From Gaertneriomyces semiglobifer (taxonomy: Eukaryota; Chytridiomycota; Chytridiomycetes; Spizellomycetales; Spizellomycetaceae), in the NCBI GenBank assembly GCA_025558075.1, contig JAHLKF010000008.1, positions 806,001-870,000 of the forward strand: 64,000 nucleotides of DNA, written 5' to 3'. Below, piece after piece: positions 11,136 to 21,992 of this stretch; the stretch's first letter is position 1; each line of letters begins with the position of its first letter. The position numbers and the translations under genes are program-made. The notes below the pieces were generated by a model. The model had not been told where the DNA came from, did not search any database, and worked only from the letters and a program-made list of their open reading frames with translations.

Positions 11136-13344
11136 ATGGACGACGCACCTGCAGCAAAATTAATTCGCCAAAAAGCGGAAGAATGGTACCATTACTCTCC
11201 GTTCAGCTTCTCCTTCATCTTGATTCGCTAACACTCATGCCTCCAAGTCAGGAACATCCGCGGTCTTTCCTTGCTGCATTCGCCAGATCCAACACCATCC
11301 GATCTGCACCTCTCATTAACATGCTTCTCAAAAGCCATTTATCTGTGCTCCACGGAACCGTCATACTATCTCCACCGTGCGGATACCTACCTTGTCCTCA
11401 ATAACTTGGATGAAGCCATCGTCAACTACCGCCACGTTTGTTACCTCACTCAAAAGGAAAGCTACGAGGTGTTTCGGATTCCCAATCCCTATGACCCGGT
11501 TGGTAGTCCTTGGGTGTGTCGTATGAGACTGGCCCCTGTGATTTTCATGTTGGGTAAACAAATGGTCGAACGGGGTCAACATGAGGAAGCCTTAACCACG
11601 TTTGACTGGTGCGCTAGACTGGGGTTTCCTGAAGATGAGATACTTCCATGCTCGTAAGTCAACGGTTTTTCTGTTCTATCGCTTGCTTTTTGCCGAACCT
11701 GTTATACTATAGGACACCGTCGCTTCTTGCGTTGGATAAGCAGCACGAGGCGCTCTCGGCGTTATGCAGGCTCAGCGAAACGCAGCCGGGAAATGTCGAG
11801 CTAATTATTGAACGCGCTCGAATCTACCGCAACATGAACAATGTTCGTATGATCTTCGGGGTAAACCACTGAAAGCGAAATAAAAACTTACCAATCTCCC
11901 GCTGATTAGGTACCATTGGTAAATCTTGAATACAACAAAATCAAAGCCATGGAACCACACCATTCTGCCCTGCAGGATATGCAATTGTTCATCGTCAACC
12001 ACGCCACCATGTTAAAGAACCGTGCATCGACCTTGATTCAGAAAGAAGAACTCGTACCTGCACTAGGATGTCTCAGTGAATCTTTAGAGCTCGACCCTGA
12101 CTGGATTACTTATCTCAAACGGTATGCGCTTTGGAACTTACTTACGATTAACGTAATGTACCGTTGCTCAACAACATTCTGTCTTAGTGGGCTCCTGTTG
12201 ATAGAATTCGCCCAGTATGACGGTGCTATCCAAGATTTCGAGACCGTGCTTGGTTTAGACACCCGAGATGTGTCGCGAGATAAGGAAGTAAAATCATATA
12301 TTGCGGATTGTCATCAATGCATGGGACGGGTTGCCTACGAGTACGTTCGTGAACGCTTGGATGTGTTAGTTGGTGGAACTGAACTTTTGACTGCGGTTAC
12401 AGTGGCGGGGAATACCATGACGCCATGTATCATTTTACAAAGGCTTTGGAATGGGATGAAGAAGACATTGAAAACTGGCGATGCAGAGGCGGTAGGTGGT
12501 CACCCAAATCTTTCCTCTTGAGTATGATTGGGAAAACTCATCTGTGAACTGGGCGCAGAAACGTACCTCACGCTCGGCGAACTGGACAAAGCATTGGAGG
12601 ACTTTTCCAATCTAGTACGCCGCGATGCGGAGGATACACCAGCACGACAACGTTGTGCGTTTCTTCTAGCCCATGCCTCCCGCGTACCAACCTTGGAACA
12701 ACTCACCAAAGCACTGGAATATGATCCCGTGAGCGCAGAGATATATCTTAAACGCGCCCAGGTATATTTACAACAGCAAGACTTTGACGCCGCCCGGACG
12801 GATCTGGAGCAAGCCCTGAAGATTGATCCGGCATATATTGAGGCCAAAGCGATGCTCACGCTGATTGAATCTGGGCCCGTCAGCGATCCGAATGTGTTAG
12901 CGTTCAAGCCACAGCGCAAAATTAAACAAACAACTCCGTATGTCGCGACACGAAATGCAAACGGTACGTTGAAAGATCGTTACTTGTTGTCTCTCACCCC
13001 GTTTCTCATGGATGTTTGGTTATCGTATAGGAGGTATTCAAATGAAACCGATCGACAGAGCTCCACCTCTCACGCGGCCGAATATGATGCCTAGACAGAC
13101 CCGACCAGACTCGGGCTGCTCTGCGGGCACCCCCGTGGCTGAAAGCCGTCATCGCGTGCTCTCGTTGCCTCCCCTTGCGTTACCGAAATTAACGGTTCTC
13201 GAAGGCGGACCGCGAGAGAAACCCAGTCTGCCGGACCGGATACAAAAGTTGGAGGCGGCACAGCCGCGGAAGATGGGAGTTAGTGGGAACTTGAATCCAT
13301 CTGGCAGACGAGTGCATAGCCTGTCTTTGGAGCTGCAGATATAA
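11136..13344 (+). CDS. TTC16-like tetratricopeptide repeat protein
   Basis: Eight exons: 11136-11185, 11252-11653, 11713-11842, 11910-12121, 12188-12340, 12403-12491, 12559-12963 and 13031-13344. Together they give exactly 585 codons (584 residues); introns are 59-67 bases. The protein is almost all TPR helices: SKAIYLCSTEPSYYLHRAD and NLDEAIVNYRHV early, QHEEALTTFDWCARL, ALGCLSESLELDP mid-protein, YDGAIQDFETVLGL, LDKALEDFSNLV, and FDAARTDLEQALKIDP near residue 450. Repeat order and the spacing of the blocks resemble vertebrate TTC16, a testis/cilia-associated protein, more than general TPR proteins. The last 130 residues are low-complexity and basic. TPRs are scaffolds; a ciliary role is inferred. 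Splice sites were chosen because they restore TPR phase; the 11842 donor (GTTCGT) is the weakest. Confidence 0.8.
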
Positions 13345-13459
13345 TTTAATTAAAGGAAACGTCCTGAAAAGGTGCTGATTGATACTATTTATGATTAAAA
13401 AAAATGGGGAATGATATATACAAAATGTAGCTCCTGCACCAGCCTAACCCTGGCGGAAA

Positions 13460-15317
13460 TCACCTCTGTCCTATCTCTGAGGATTCATCCGATAACGAAA
13501 ATGAGACTCTTCGCGTTTTCTTCCGATTACTAGGTAGCCCCGCGCTTGCAGCCCCTTCGCTTCCTGGTACAATCTGTTCCCCTCCATCACCTACATACAC
13601 TCGTCGCATGGCAGACCGTCTCACTGACGGTGGTGGGGTCTGACCATTCGAATTCTGATAACCTGTCTGATGTATCGTTTCTTTGAATCGTTTCTTGGAC
13701 GAGTCATTCACACCGTTCACACGTCCTCCGTCATCGCTTGTACCTCCCTCTCCTACACCGTGTACTCGTGACGTTGACTGGGATGTGCCTTTTCCTTGCA
13801 TTCCTCCAACGAGCTCTCGGAAGAATCCAAACTGATTTAACACCAACTTGTACGTCATGAACCAAACTAAAAAAGACAATAACAAAACGCTTATTACTCT
13901 GATACTTTAGTGTACGCTGTGTTGCGCACTTACCTAGACTAATAAGTCCCGCTAATATGGCTACCCCGCAAAGCGCCAAAAACGACGAGTAGATCATATC
14001 CAAGAACGCCGAGAACACCGGCAGAAGCTTCTCATTCATCACAGACATTCTTTCTAGACTTGTTGGGAGTGTGGATTTCAGATCTGCTAGCCGTCCGAGA
14101 ACCGTTTGTTGTTTGAACGTGCCAGCATTAGAAGACTTTCCAAAACTGTTCAAAGAGCGCGCGCCAAAGGTGCACCTCGAGCGCGTGTCACTCGACTTAT
14201 CGCTAACTCGTAATAACAACCGCTTATATAACTCCGCAACCGCGCGCGTGTGTGTGTGGAAGTTGACGAGAACCAGAACAGTCGCTGCATCTGCGAAGAA
14301 ACTCTCCGAGAGCTTTTTGCAGGGGATCAGGATGTCTGTATGTTAAGAAAGAGCTGAAGCGCTGCGAGCTCAACGCTAACGATTAACTTACCTGACGCTT
14401 GCACCGTTTTCCTGTCCTACCAAGTTCTCAAAGAACCAGGATTTTCACGGGTCGGCAACATACTGAAAGACAGGTATCTTGCCGCGTGCTACTGGTTCAA
14501 AACATCCAGTGCAGTGGCCTCCCTTTGACCAGCTTCAGTTTAACCCCACGACGCTACTCACGATGGGTCTACCGTGCGCAACCGATGGAATAGTCAGAAT
14601 GCCAATCAAGTTAGATGGACTAACGTTAACCAGGACATTCAGAATCAACGAGGAAAAAATGATCTGATTACGTTTTCCGGGTATTGCACCGGAAATATCT
14701 CGCTCTCGTTGTTGACACATTTTTAAATGAAGAATGTGTTGCCAGGACAAGACGATCTCACATCTCACACGGCGACTTGCACCATAGTGCGCGGCATGGT
14801 TTGGAGTATTACATATGACCCAAATGATGTGGCTTCAAAGCAGCACATAGACGTTGAACACATCCGAATGTCATTCATTACCATTGCGAAGACGTAGGAG
14901 TGGTGTCAAGTAAAACTCGCATACACCGAAAGGAAACGAGTTCCGGAATGAGATAATGTGTGAAAAGGGATATGATAGGTGACATCCACTTGCCAAGGAT
15001 GCTCTTGACCAGCTCCGTATCTAATATTCGAGCAATGAAGGGCTGAAGCGTATGTGCATCAACCAAAGAATGTACGAGCTTCAATCGATGCTCGATGGAA
15101 GTATAGAACGGTGGGCGTTGGTATTGAAAGGAACATGCTGTTTCCCCATACATTGCGGGAGACAGGTATTTCCTGAAGTCTGCGCACTCCGGTTTACCGT
15201 TTCCGGAAGTCTCCGCACGTCCTGCACGGTCGACCAGGTTTGCACTTTTGCTCGTTGGAACGACAGAGAGCGCTCTTGTGGGCGCACTCACGCAGTTGGC
15301 TTGAAATCATAATCCAT
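13460..15317 (-). CDS. Unrecognised multi-exon membrane protein
   Basis: The 3' half is firm: exons 14335-13934 and 13866-13460 join by a 67-base GT...AG intron and encode a helical region (RLADLKSTLPTSLERM), a hydrophobic segment (FLALCGVAILAGLISLVW) and a polar, Ser/Arg-rich cytosolic-type tail of about 120 residues. Upstream, in-frame pieces can be chained: a 20-base exon (14411-14392), 14522-14464, about 14850-14562 (CNTPNHAAHYGAS), a long exon about 15270-14881 (LVHSLVDAHTLQPFIARI), and an initiating exon at 15317-15292 (MDYDFKPT). Two of the implied introns are only 39 and about 47 bases, so the upstream part is tentative. Several cysteines precede the membrane segment. No family is recognised, so no function is offered. 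A TATATAAG at about 14225 lies inside the coding frame and is probably not a promoter. Confidence 0.45.
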
Positions 15318-15768
15318 TTTCCTACATACACAGAACGACCAGCCTATCAGATGGCAGGACGCACCAATGATGCGTGGTTATGCCCAGATTCAATTAGTTC
15401 AACGTATCTCCATATACGGCTGTCTGTACATGTACAGCTTCTGCCATTGCCATTCCACGCCATTCCTTTGTCTAATGATCAGGTTCTCGGGATGGGTAAA
15501 GAAGCACTCGGGAAGATCCTTGACCTGCCGATGACCTTGACAAGAGATGCGCAAGATGGGGAGGGGTGCTTCCCCGGTAAGTAACTCAGCGGAGGGCTGG
15601 TGTTGTATATATGTTCCAAAATACGCGCCAAGAACCTGTGCTGTTGCCTGTTGACTTGACGTGGGCTCCGAAGGACCGTTAAGACTTTAAAAACGCAAAG
15701 ACTTTAAAAAGCGAAAACAGGACTGCAACGGGGGCTAACGGTTAAAATCTCTCCCCCGTTTGTTCTAA
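15318..15768. other. Divergent promoter region upstream of the PacC-like gene
   Basis: Sits between the putative start of the membrane-protein gene (-) and the PacC-like ATG (+). There is an imperfect direct repeat at 15680-15718 (two copies of AAGACTTTAAAA-like sequence) close to the PacC-like start. No GCCARG cluster, the known PacC site, was clearly seen, so autoregulation is not claimed. Confidence 0.35.
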
Positions 15769-17852
15769 ATGGACGAACAACATCCGTGCCAATGGCACTC
15801 CCCCAACGGACCAGCCTGTACCCAAACCTTTCCGACCGCCGACGCCCTTTTCACACACCTAACAGAATCCCACATCGGACGTAGCAGATCCGGAAACCTC
15901 TGTCTCACCTGTCACTGGCAGCAATGCGGAAAAGAGTTCCAAAAACGAGACCATGTGACGAGTCATCTCCGAAAACATTTGGATATTCGGAACCATGTGT
16001 GTCCGATTTGTGCACGGGGGTTCAAGCGGAAACAGGATTTGGCTAAGCATCATAAAGTACATTCAAATGAGGGTGATGAGGGGGTGGGCGATAAGGATGT
16101 GAATTTGAAGGAAGAGGAGGGCGGACGGGATGCGGGTGGAGGGTTGTTGCAAGCGCCCGCTACGAATGAAGCGGCCGCCGCATATCTGTCGCCGTATTCG
16201 CAGAACGCTTCTCCCTCGCACTCACTTACGTATGATGCACCGTCTACTATCAATGGCAATTCTGCGCCGATATCACTATTTGACCAGTCTATTGATGTGA
16301 ATGGAACTTGGAACGATCCATGTTCGTTTTTGACGGACGTTCCTGAATCGGGAGGGACGTCGGGTAAAAAGCGGGGATACGAGGAACTGGATGATTTGTT
16401 GAATGTGTGGCGTGGAACGAAAGTTGCACGCTATGATGAAGGTAAACTCATGTTCCGCCGACGTGGTCAAAGTATTATGGAGTGGTTTAACCGTTATTAT
16501 GTATAGGTACGCAAGCCCACCTGGACCAGTTATCGTCCCTCTTGTTTCCTAGTCCTTCTGCCACGCATCTTACCACACCGGAACTCACTTATTCCGAACA
16601 CCCTTCACCATTGGACTCTCAGTTTTCGTTCCTGGATGATCGAACCGTGGATGAGTTGTCAGACCTCAACATGTTTCTTGAAAGTCTTTCCGGCCAGATG
16701 GATGGAACCAGTACTGGTAGTGGTCAAGAGTCGGTCGGGCTTATGGATTCAGAAGACCCTTTCAAATTCGTTGATTTGGATGGAACGGCTGTATCTGGAG
16801 CGGCCAGTCCGTACGAGGACGCTGGCATGCCCGAGCTGTTGTTCGCCCAGTGCGGTGTCATTGCACCTCGGAACCATACGACAGTCGCATCGCCCACTGA
16901 TTATCTCACTCCGTCGACTGTGCCTACGTATTACATCCCACCGCCGGGTTCGACTCCGTCTCCGACGCCCACCTCATCTATGGCGCCTTCGTACTACAGC
17001 CCACCTCCACCTCCAGCTCCGACGCCATCTGCCGTACCTTCGTATTACACCCCACCGCCAGGTTCGACTCCTTCGCCCGCGCCCACATCTCCCAACGAAG
17101 CACCTGCAATGGCTTCATACAAGTCCTCAGGTGCTCGTTTGTCTGTCACCCCACCCACATCCGCTCGCGGAAGCGCGCCAACGCGTCCCAGCTCGTTCGG
17201 CATGATCACCAACTTCCTCCCCAACATGCTGAAACGAGGATTTTCGACACAACCCGAGCGTTCGGCATCCACTCTAACGGCATTTGCTGCACCTCCTCTG
17301 CCTTCCCCACATTTACAGCTGTTGTCCTCTGCACCTCGGCCAAAGATGCGGTCTGAAATGCCAGTACTGGATGCGAATACGGGTGCTTCTTCTAATGAGT
17401 CGGCGGCATCTGTTCTCGCATCGTTTAACGCGCGTCAGCGGGCGCTTGGTATCCCCCCGCTCCGTGTGTCTTCTGCTACCTCCTCTTTGACGGCGTCAGC
17501 GCCACGGGAGAGTCTCATGCCTGGGATGTTTGTTCCCATGTGTTCTCTTGTTGTGCCTGCTGCGGATGCATTTGAGGATGTCGGGACCACTGAGGAAGAT
17601 GCGCTGTCAGGGAATGACGAAAACCATCAGGACGGTGAGGTGACGCGCGAACGAGCACGTCCTGACGCGCAACGTATGCGGAAAGCGGGTGATGGAGAAT
17701 TGGATGCTGTGACCCGTCAACTTGGGGCAATGAAGTTGACTGGTGATGCTGTGAAGAAGAAGCAGGACTTACAGTTGGGACGAAGAGATGTGCATAAGCT
17801 TACTGTACAATGCTTGTTGGATGCTGTTAAGCGGAAGTTGGATGTGAAGTAG
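15769..17852 (+). CDS. PacC/Rim101-like pH-response zinc-finger transcription factor
   Basis: Exons 15769-16441 and 16507-17852 give 672 residues, the usual PacC size. Residues 1-103 hold three C2H2 fingers in PacC order: CQWHSPNGPACTQTF...H...SHIGR, then LTCHWQQCGKEFQKRDHVTSHLRKH, then CPICARGFKRKQDLAKHHKVH. The KRDH and FKRKQDLAKH linkers are diagnostic of PacC/Rim101. A Lys/Arg block and YDEGTQAHLDQLSSLL, spanning the splice, match the conserved helix downstream of the fingers. The C-terminal half is Pro/Ser/Thr-rich with repeated PPPGSTPSP units at about residues 355-430, then an acidic tail. In ascomycetes PacC is proteolysed at alkaline pH to an active form retaining the fingers. The 65-base intron reads into a stop if retained. 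Confidence 0.85.
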
Positions 17853-18316
17853 GTCCATATAGTTGACATGTATAGTGTAGTAAGAGTTTTTTAAAGGCTT
17901 AAATAAATAATTGATTTCCCTTCAAATTCACGGTCGACATTGCAACCGAGATGCACGGAGGAACACGAATGACTCGTCCTGAATGAATTTGAATTCACGC
18001 GTTCTTTGGCCTGCCGCAAGCCTTTCTTCTTCTTCTTCTTGATCTTGGCAGCAACAAACCTCGCAGCTCAGCTCAGCCCGAGCGCCAAGCGCGCGCCACG
18101 CGTGTGTCATGTGTTATCGATATAACATGTGAGCCGTTTTGCGCGGTGCGAACACCACAACATTTTTTGTGTTCTCTGTTCAAATTCATGTTTGTTCTGT
18201 TTGGCAAGCGGCCGGGAAAGGGAGATTTGCGCGCACAAGAAGCGCACAAGAAGCGCAAAATGTTTCTTTTGGCGTTCCGGAGCGAGCGGGTCACTCGGGA
18301 ACGGGAACCTGGGCAG

Positions 18317-18349
<33 letters not shown>
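18317..18349. repeat. (GTT)n microsatellite
   Basis: About eleven uninterrupted GTT units followed by a short GT run. In reverse frames it translates as poly-Thr or poly-Gln, which explains the artefactual open frames here. Confidence 0.95.
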
Positions 18350-18814
18350 GTGTGTGAATTGTGTTGTGTGGAATTGTCGAAGAGCGAGACCGAAGAGAGA
18401 GGCACACCACCACACACTTGCATGCAAAAGCGGACATCCGAAGGCTCACTCACGCAGGTTTAATTTATTTCCCTCCGGTGCGGTGCGGGGTAAGTAAAAA
18501 GAGGAAGTTCTTGTCAAAGAGAGGCGTGGGCACTGGGCAGGGCAGACAAGCAGCGCCCCCTTTTGCACTACGACGGGCCGGTACTATGATACTATCATTT
18601 ACTACTATCCATTATTACGAGTAGCAAGCACTAGTAAGTAGCACTTGGTACTCATCAGTATCATAGTACTTCCATCAATACCAACAAACAACTTATCTCT
18701 TCGCAGATCCACCCAACCGCTCGCCCCCGCCCGCCCGCCTCGCATTAAAAGCGGTGCATCTGTGATTACACCCATTCTCTCTCCCACACACACACACATT
18801 GGCATATATATCAT

Positions 18815-18824
18815 TATATATATA
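18815..18824 (+). promoter_or_regulatory. TATA box of the LPMO-like gene
   Basis: TATATATATA about 63 bases upstream of the ATG at 18887, in a CA/TA-rich context. Position suits a core promoter, but the repeat nature of the sequence makes the call tentative. Confidence 0.45.
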
Positions 18825-18886
18825 GAATAGTCTTCTATTGCGAGGAACTGGTTTCCCAAGAATCATCGATATACTGAACCTCCACA

Positions 18887-20048
18887 ATGAAGGTCTCTGC
18901 TCTCGTCACCGTCGCAGCTTCTGTTGCTGCTCTCATCCCGGGCGCTTTTGGTCACGGTTATGTCACCTCCCCTGCCACTCGGTATGTTGTGGACCTTGAT
19001 CGCAATTGAGTACCACTAGCCATCAATCGCCCGAAACTCATCTGTGCTTTGCTTCCATTCGCGATACAGCGGTGAGAAGGCCTATGGAAAGGACAACTAC
19101 CGTGGTTTCCCCGTTCCGGACAAGCCGACATGCACCTCCCTTCCCAGGCGCACCCCGACTACCATCTCTCCTGGACCCCTGAAAATCAAAATGTCTTTCA
19201 TTGACGGTGCTAACCACATTGGTATGTGCACTGCCTACTTGGCGGATGCCAACGGTGGTAACCGCAAAAAGGTAAAAGATCGCCTCTTTGAAAAACCCTT
19301 AAAAAACAACAATGTGCTCATCAATTGTTCTTGCTGCCTTGTAGATTGGAGAAAGAAAGGACTGCGCTCGCTCTCTCCACCCTGGCGCCGGTAACAAGGG
19401 TGACAGCCCCATTCCTGGTGAAATGACCGTGAACATCCCCAACGGCGGCTGTGGTCAATCTCAATGTATGATCTTCTGGCATCTTCGTGCTGTCCACTTG
19501 GGTGAAGGCAGCCCTGAAATCTATGATGACTGTATGGACGTCGTGATCTCTGGAAGCCCCTCTAACGGCGGAGGTTCCAACAACGGCGGCGGGAGCACCA
19601 CTCCCAAACCCCCGGCTAAACCCGTCAACTCTGGGACGCCCGCCAAGGATGGTGAACGTTGCGGCCCCAGCTTTGGTGACAGGAAATGTGGATCCGGCCT
19701 CTGCTGCTCTCAATACTCGTACTGTGGCACCACCAACGAACACTGCGTCACCCGTTGCATGCCTGGCTTTGGTCTGTGCAAGAACGGCAACCAACCCACC
19801 ACGCCTGCCCCATCTGCACCTTCTTTGAGAATCTCAAACAACTCTCGTTGCGGTCCGGATCACGGTAACACCTCTTGTCCCGACAGCCTCTGCTGCAGGT
19901 AATTCCATAATTTCTTATTTTCGATCTCCTGTCTCATGGCTAAACGTTGTTTTTATTTAAAATCAATAGCAAATGGGGCTGGTGTGGAAAGACCAACGAC
20001 CACTGCAAGGCCGGCGAATGCTTGAAGGCCTTTGGCAAGTGCTGGTAA
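18887..20048 (+). CDS. Secreted LPMO-like protein with two CBM18 chitin-binding modules
   Basis: Exons 18887-18981, 19070-19271, 19345-19898 and 19970-20048 give 309 residues. Residues 1-22 are a signal peptide (MKVSALVTVAASVAALIPG AFG); cleavage would leave His23 (HGYVTSPATR) as the first residue, as needed for the copper-binding histidine brace of lytic polysaccharide monooxygenases. A second His in DGANHIGMC is placed like the second brace ligand. Cysteine-rich PNGGCGQSQCMIFW follows. After a Gly/Ser/Pro linker come two hevein-type CBM18 modules, each with eight cysteines: RCGPSFGDRKCGSGLCCSQ...YCG and RCGPDHGNTSCPDSLCCS...WCG; the second is split by the last intron. The catalytic family is not certain (AA10/AA11-like in look), and chitin as substrate is inferred from CBM18. 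Exon lengths sum to an exact frame. Confidence 0.8.
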
Positions 20049-20604
20049 ACGTCACGAGCCCATCCTGTGAAATCGGACGTCCCCCCTTTTGGCAGATGCT
20101 GGTAATTTCTGCCAAGACCTTTTTTTTGTGAACGACCCAACGAAACCTATATACTCCTCCATACAACAACTTATAATTAGATTCGCGGTATGTTAGTGCT
20201 TTTCCGCAGACTTGTTTTAGATTTTTCCCACCTAGATAGATTCGATCTACACCCTTGCAGTTTATATGTAGTCGGTATTTTTTTTACTGCAGCAGACCTG
20301 CTTTGGTTTTGGATGGATTCTGTGACAGAAGATACATCGTTTCTATGATTCTCTTTTTTAATGAGAACTGCTTGCGTGACGGAGGGCCCCTTTGGCCACT
20401 GCCGACCTTTACTTGAAGCATGCACTGCACAAGTCCTTTTAAGATGGAATGAATACCATGCGGGGGAGGGGAACTGCTATTTAGACTTGGCGAATTCCCA
20501 CCATCCATTGCCTACTCGCTACTTACAAAAGCCGCGCAAGGTTTTACGTCAAAGGAAAAATAATAGAACCCACCATTCTTCACAAAAAAACAGAGAAACA
20601 GACT
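20049..20604. other. Convergent intergenic region
   Basis: Between the 3' ends of the LPMO-like gene (+) and syntaxin (-). AT-rich, with several T runs and A runs suitable for 3' end formation. Nothing protein-like. Confidence 0.5.
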
Positions 20605-20894
20605 TTAAGAAGGTTGCGAAGGCGGAGGAGGAGTCTCACCACCCCCACCACCACCCCCACCACCGCCACCACCACCGTGGCCTAACGTGACGCTCAACGA
20701 CACAGCAATAGCCACCACCAATAAAATCACAACGACGACCCAGAACACGATCCATTTCATACGGCGAGCGCTGTTTGCGTGTCGGATTGCGGCGGTCATT
20801 TCTGAGGAGCCGGCTTGGACGTTCATGTCTGTGGATTCGACGTGTTGGTCAATGGTGGTGATTTCGTCTTGTTGGGCCTGTTTTTGTGTGTGTG

Positions 20895-20937
<43 letters not shown>

Positions 20938-21992
20938 GGGAGAGGGAAAATTGTGGTTAGAATGAGCGCGGGGGGGTTTTTTTTGGGGGGGGTTTGTTTA
21001 TGTGGGTGAGTATACTTACATCCATGAGACCTTGCATATCTTGAAACAGCGTGAACAACTCCGTCACGCTCTGTTCAATCCTTGACAACTCCTCACGCCG
21101 TGCTTCAACCTCTCTCAACGCCGTTCGTTGAACATTCGTTTTCGCAACCACCAACTCATGCTGAAACCCATTCCCTACATTCCATCCAGCGGGATCTTCC
21201 ATCGCCGCTTCAATCTCCTCACGCGTCGCATTGGGTTTAGCGATCTTGTATTGCCGAACAAGCTTGTGACGGTATGCGTCCGATGCGGATTCTTGGACGT
21301 GTTGGAAGTCGCGTGCGGATTTGAGGAGTTTGGAGGCGAGTGATTTTTGGTGGGTGGCTTGGACTTGGGCGTCGGCTTTTGTGGATGCGGGGAGGGTGGA
21401 GAGGTCTTTGACTTCTTGACGAGTGCGTTGGAGGAGGGTCCGTGTTGAATCTGTGAGTGCGTCCACGCGGGCTGTTAATGCTAAAATGTTTTGTGGTTAA
21501 TGAATGTCGTACGCTCTTTTTTGGTTTGAGTGGTGGGAAAGTTGTGTTTTTCTTTACCTCGTTGTTGGAGAAGGTTGGTTTCTCGTAATGCATCTTGATG
21601 GAGATGTTCCAAGTCCTGTACATTCCGCGATATGTGTGCGATATCATCCGCCACAGCTTCTGCCTAAAAAAAAACAAACATGAACTCGGGCGGATACGTA
21701 ACGTAATGGGAGTTTAGGTCTTACCCTATGTAGGAAACGATCGAGGCCTGTGCCTGTCAGTGTTCGAATGGACTCTAATTCGACTTCGGTCAAGTAATCT
21801 CCTCCGTCATCTCTGACAGGGTCTGGGTCGGTGGGAGAAACCGTAGACTAACCAAAATTGGGGGGGGGGGGGGGGGTGAGATCAAAATTGAGGGGGTGAG
21901 ATTTCGTTTTCTCATGGGGGTGAAGGATTTTGATGGGTGGTGGGGGTGTGTAAGCTTACCTGGACGGAAGCCCATCGGTCGCGACCAACCAT
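20605..21992 (-). CDS. Plasma-membrane syntaxin (Sso1/syntaxin-1-like Qa-SNARE)
   Basis: Exons 21992-21960, 21847-21725, 21663-21558, 21480-21020 and 20877-20605 give exactly 331 residues. The N-terminal half forms the Habc helices (DIAHISRNVQDLEHLHQDA, ARVDALTDSTRTLL). The SNARE motif runs from about residue 205: REELSRIEQSVTELFTLFQDM, then MDAQQDEITTIDQHVEST with the zero-layer Gln. A basic NSARRMKW precedes one C-terminal membrane anchor (IVFWVVVVILLVVAIAVSL). Syntaxins of this class mediate fusion of secretory vesicles with the plasma membrane. Oddities: beyond the anchor there is an extracytoplasmic tail with 13 consecutive glycines, and two introns contain unstable tracts, a G17 run (21860-21876) and a long TG/CA repeat (20885-20932). 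Confidence 0.93.
20885..20932. repeat. (TG)n dinucleotide repeat in a syntaxin intron
   Basis: About 24 TG units with one interruption, inside the last syntaxin intron (20878-21019), directly next to the acceptor on the minus strand where it reads as CA repeats. Length changes here could affect splicing of the anchor exon; this is inference. Confidence 0.95.
21860..21876. repeat. G17 homopolymer in a syntaxin intron
   Basis: Seventeen consecutive G on the plus strand, read as poly-C in the pyrimidine tract before the exon-2 acceptor of the syntaxin gene. Sequencing length may be imprecise. Confidence 0.9.

Larger units (their letters stand above)
17853..18886. other. Intergenic region with GTT microsatellite
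   Basis: Separates the PacC-like gene from the LPMO-like gene. Holds a (GTT)n tract (about 18317-18349), CA/TA-rich stretches near 18785-18824, and short open frames on both strands that are microsatellite translations. No gene supported. Confidence 0.5.

Noticed and set aside
14223..14230. TATATAAG as promoter of the 3' part of the 13460-15317 gene
   Set aside because: It lies inside a good minus-strand coding frame (reads as AELYKR) that continues into upstream exons.
16443..16506. PacC-like gene ending at 16506 as a 245-residue protein with a second separate gene at 16542
   Set aside because: Removing 16442-16506 as an intron joins the two frames and rebuilds the conserved helix after the fingers; the short form is kept only as a retention hypothesis.
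17045..17272. Minus-strand frame opposite the PacC-like gene
   Set aside because: Shadow of the Pro/Ser/Thr-rich C-terminal repeats; no features of its own.
18073..18497. Several 100-residue frames with poly-Cys, poly-Thr or poly-Gln
   Set aside because: All are translations of the (GTT)n microsatellite and disagree with one another.
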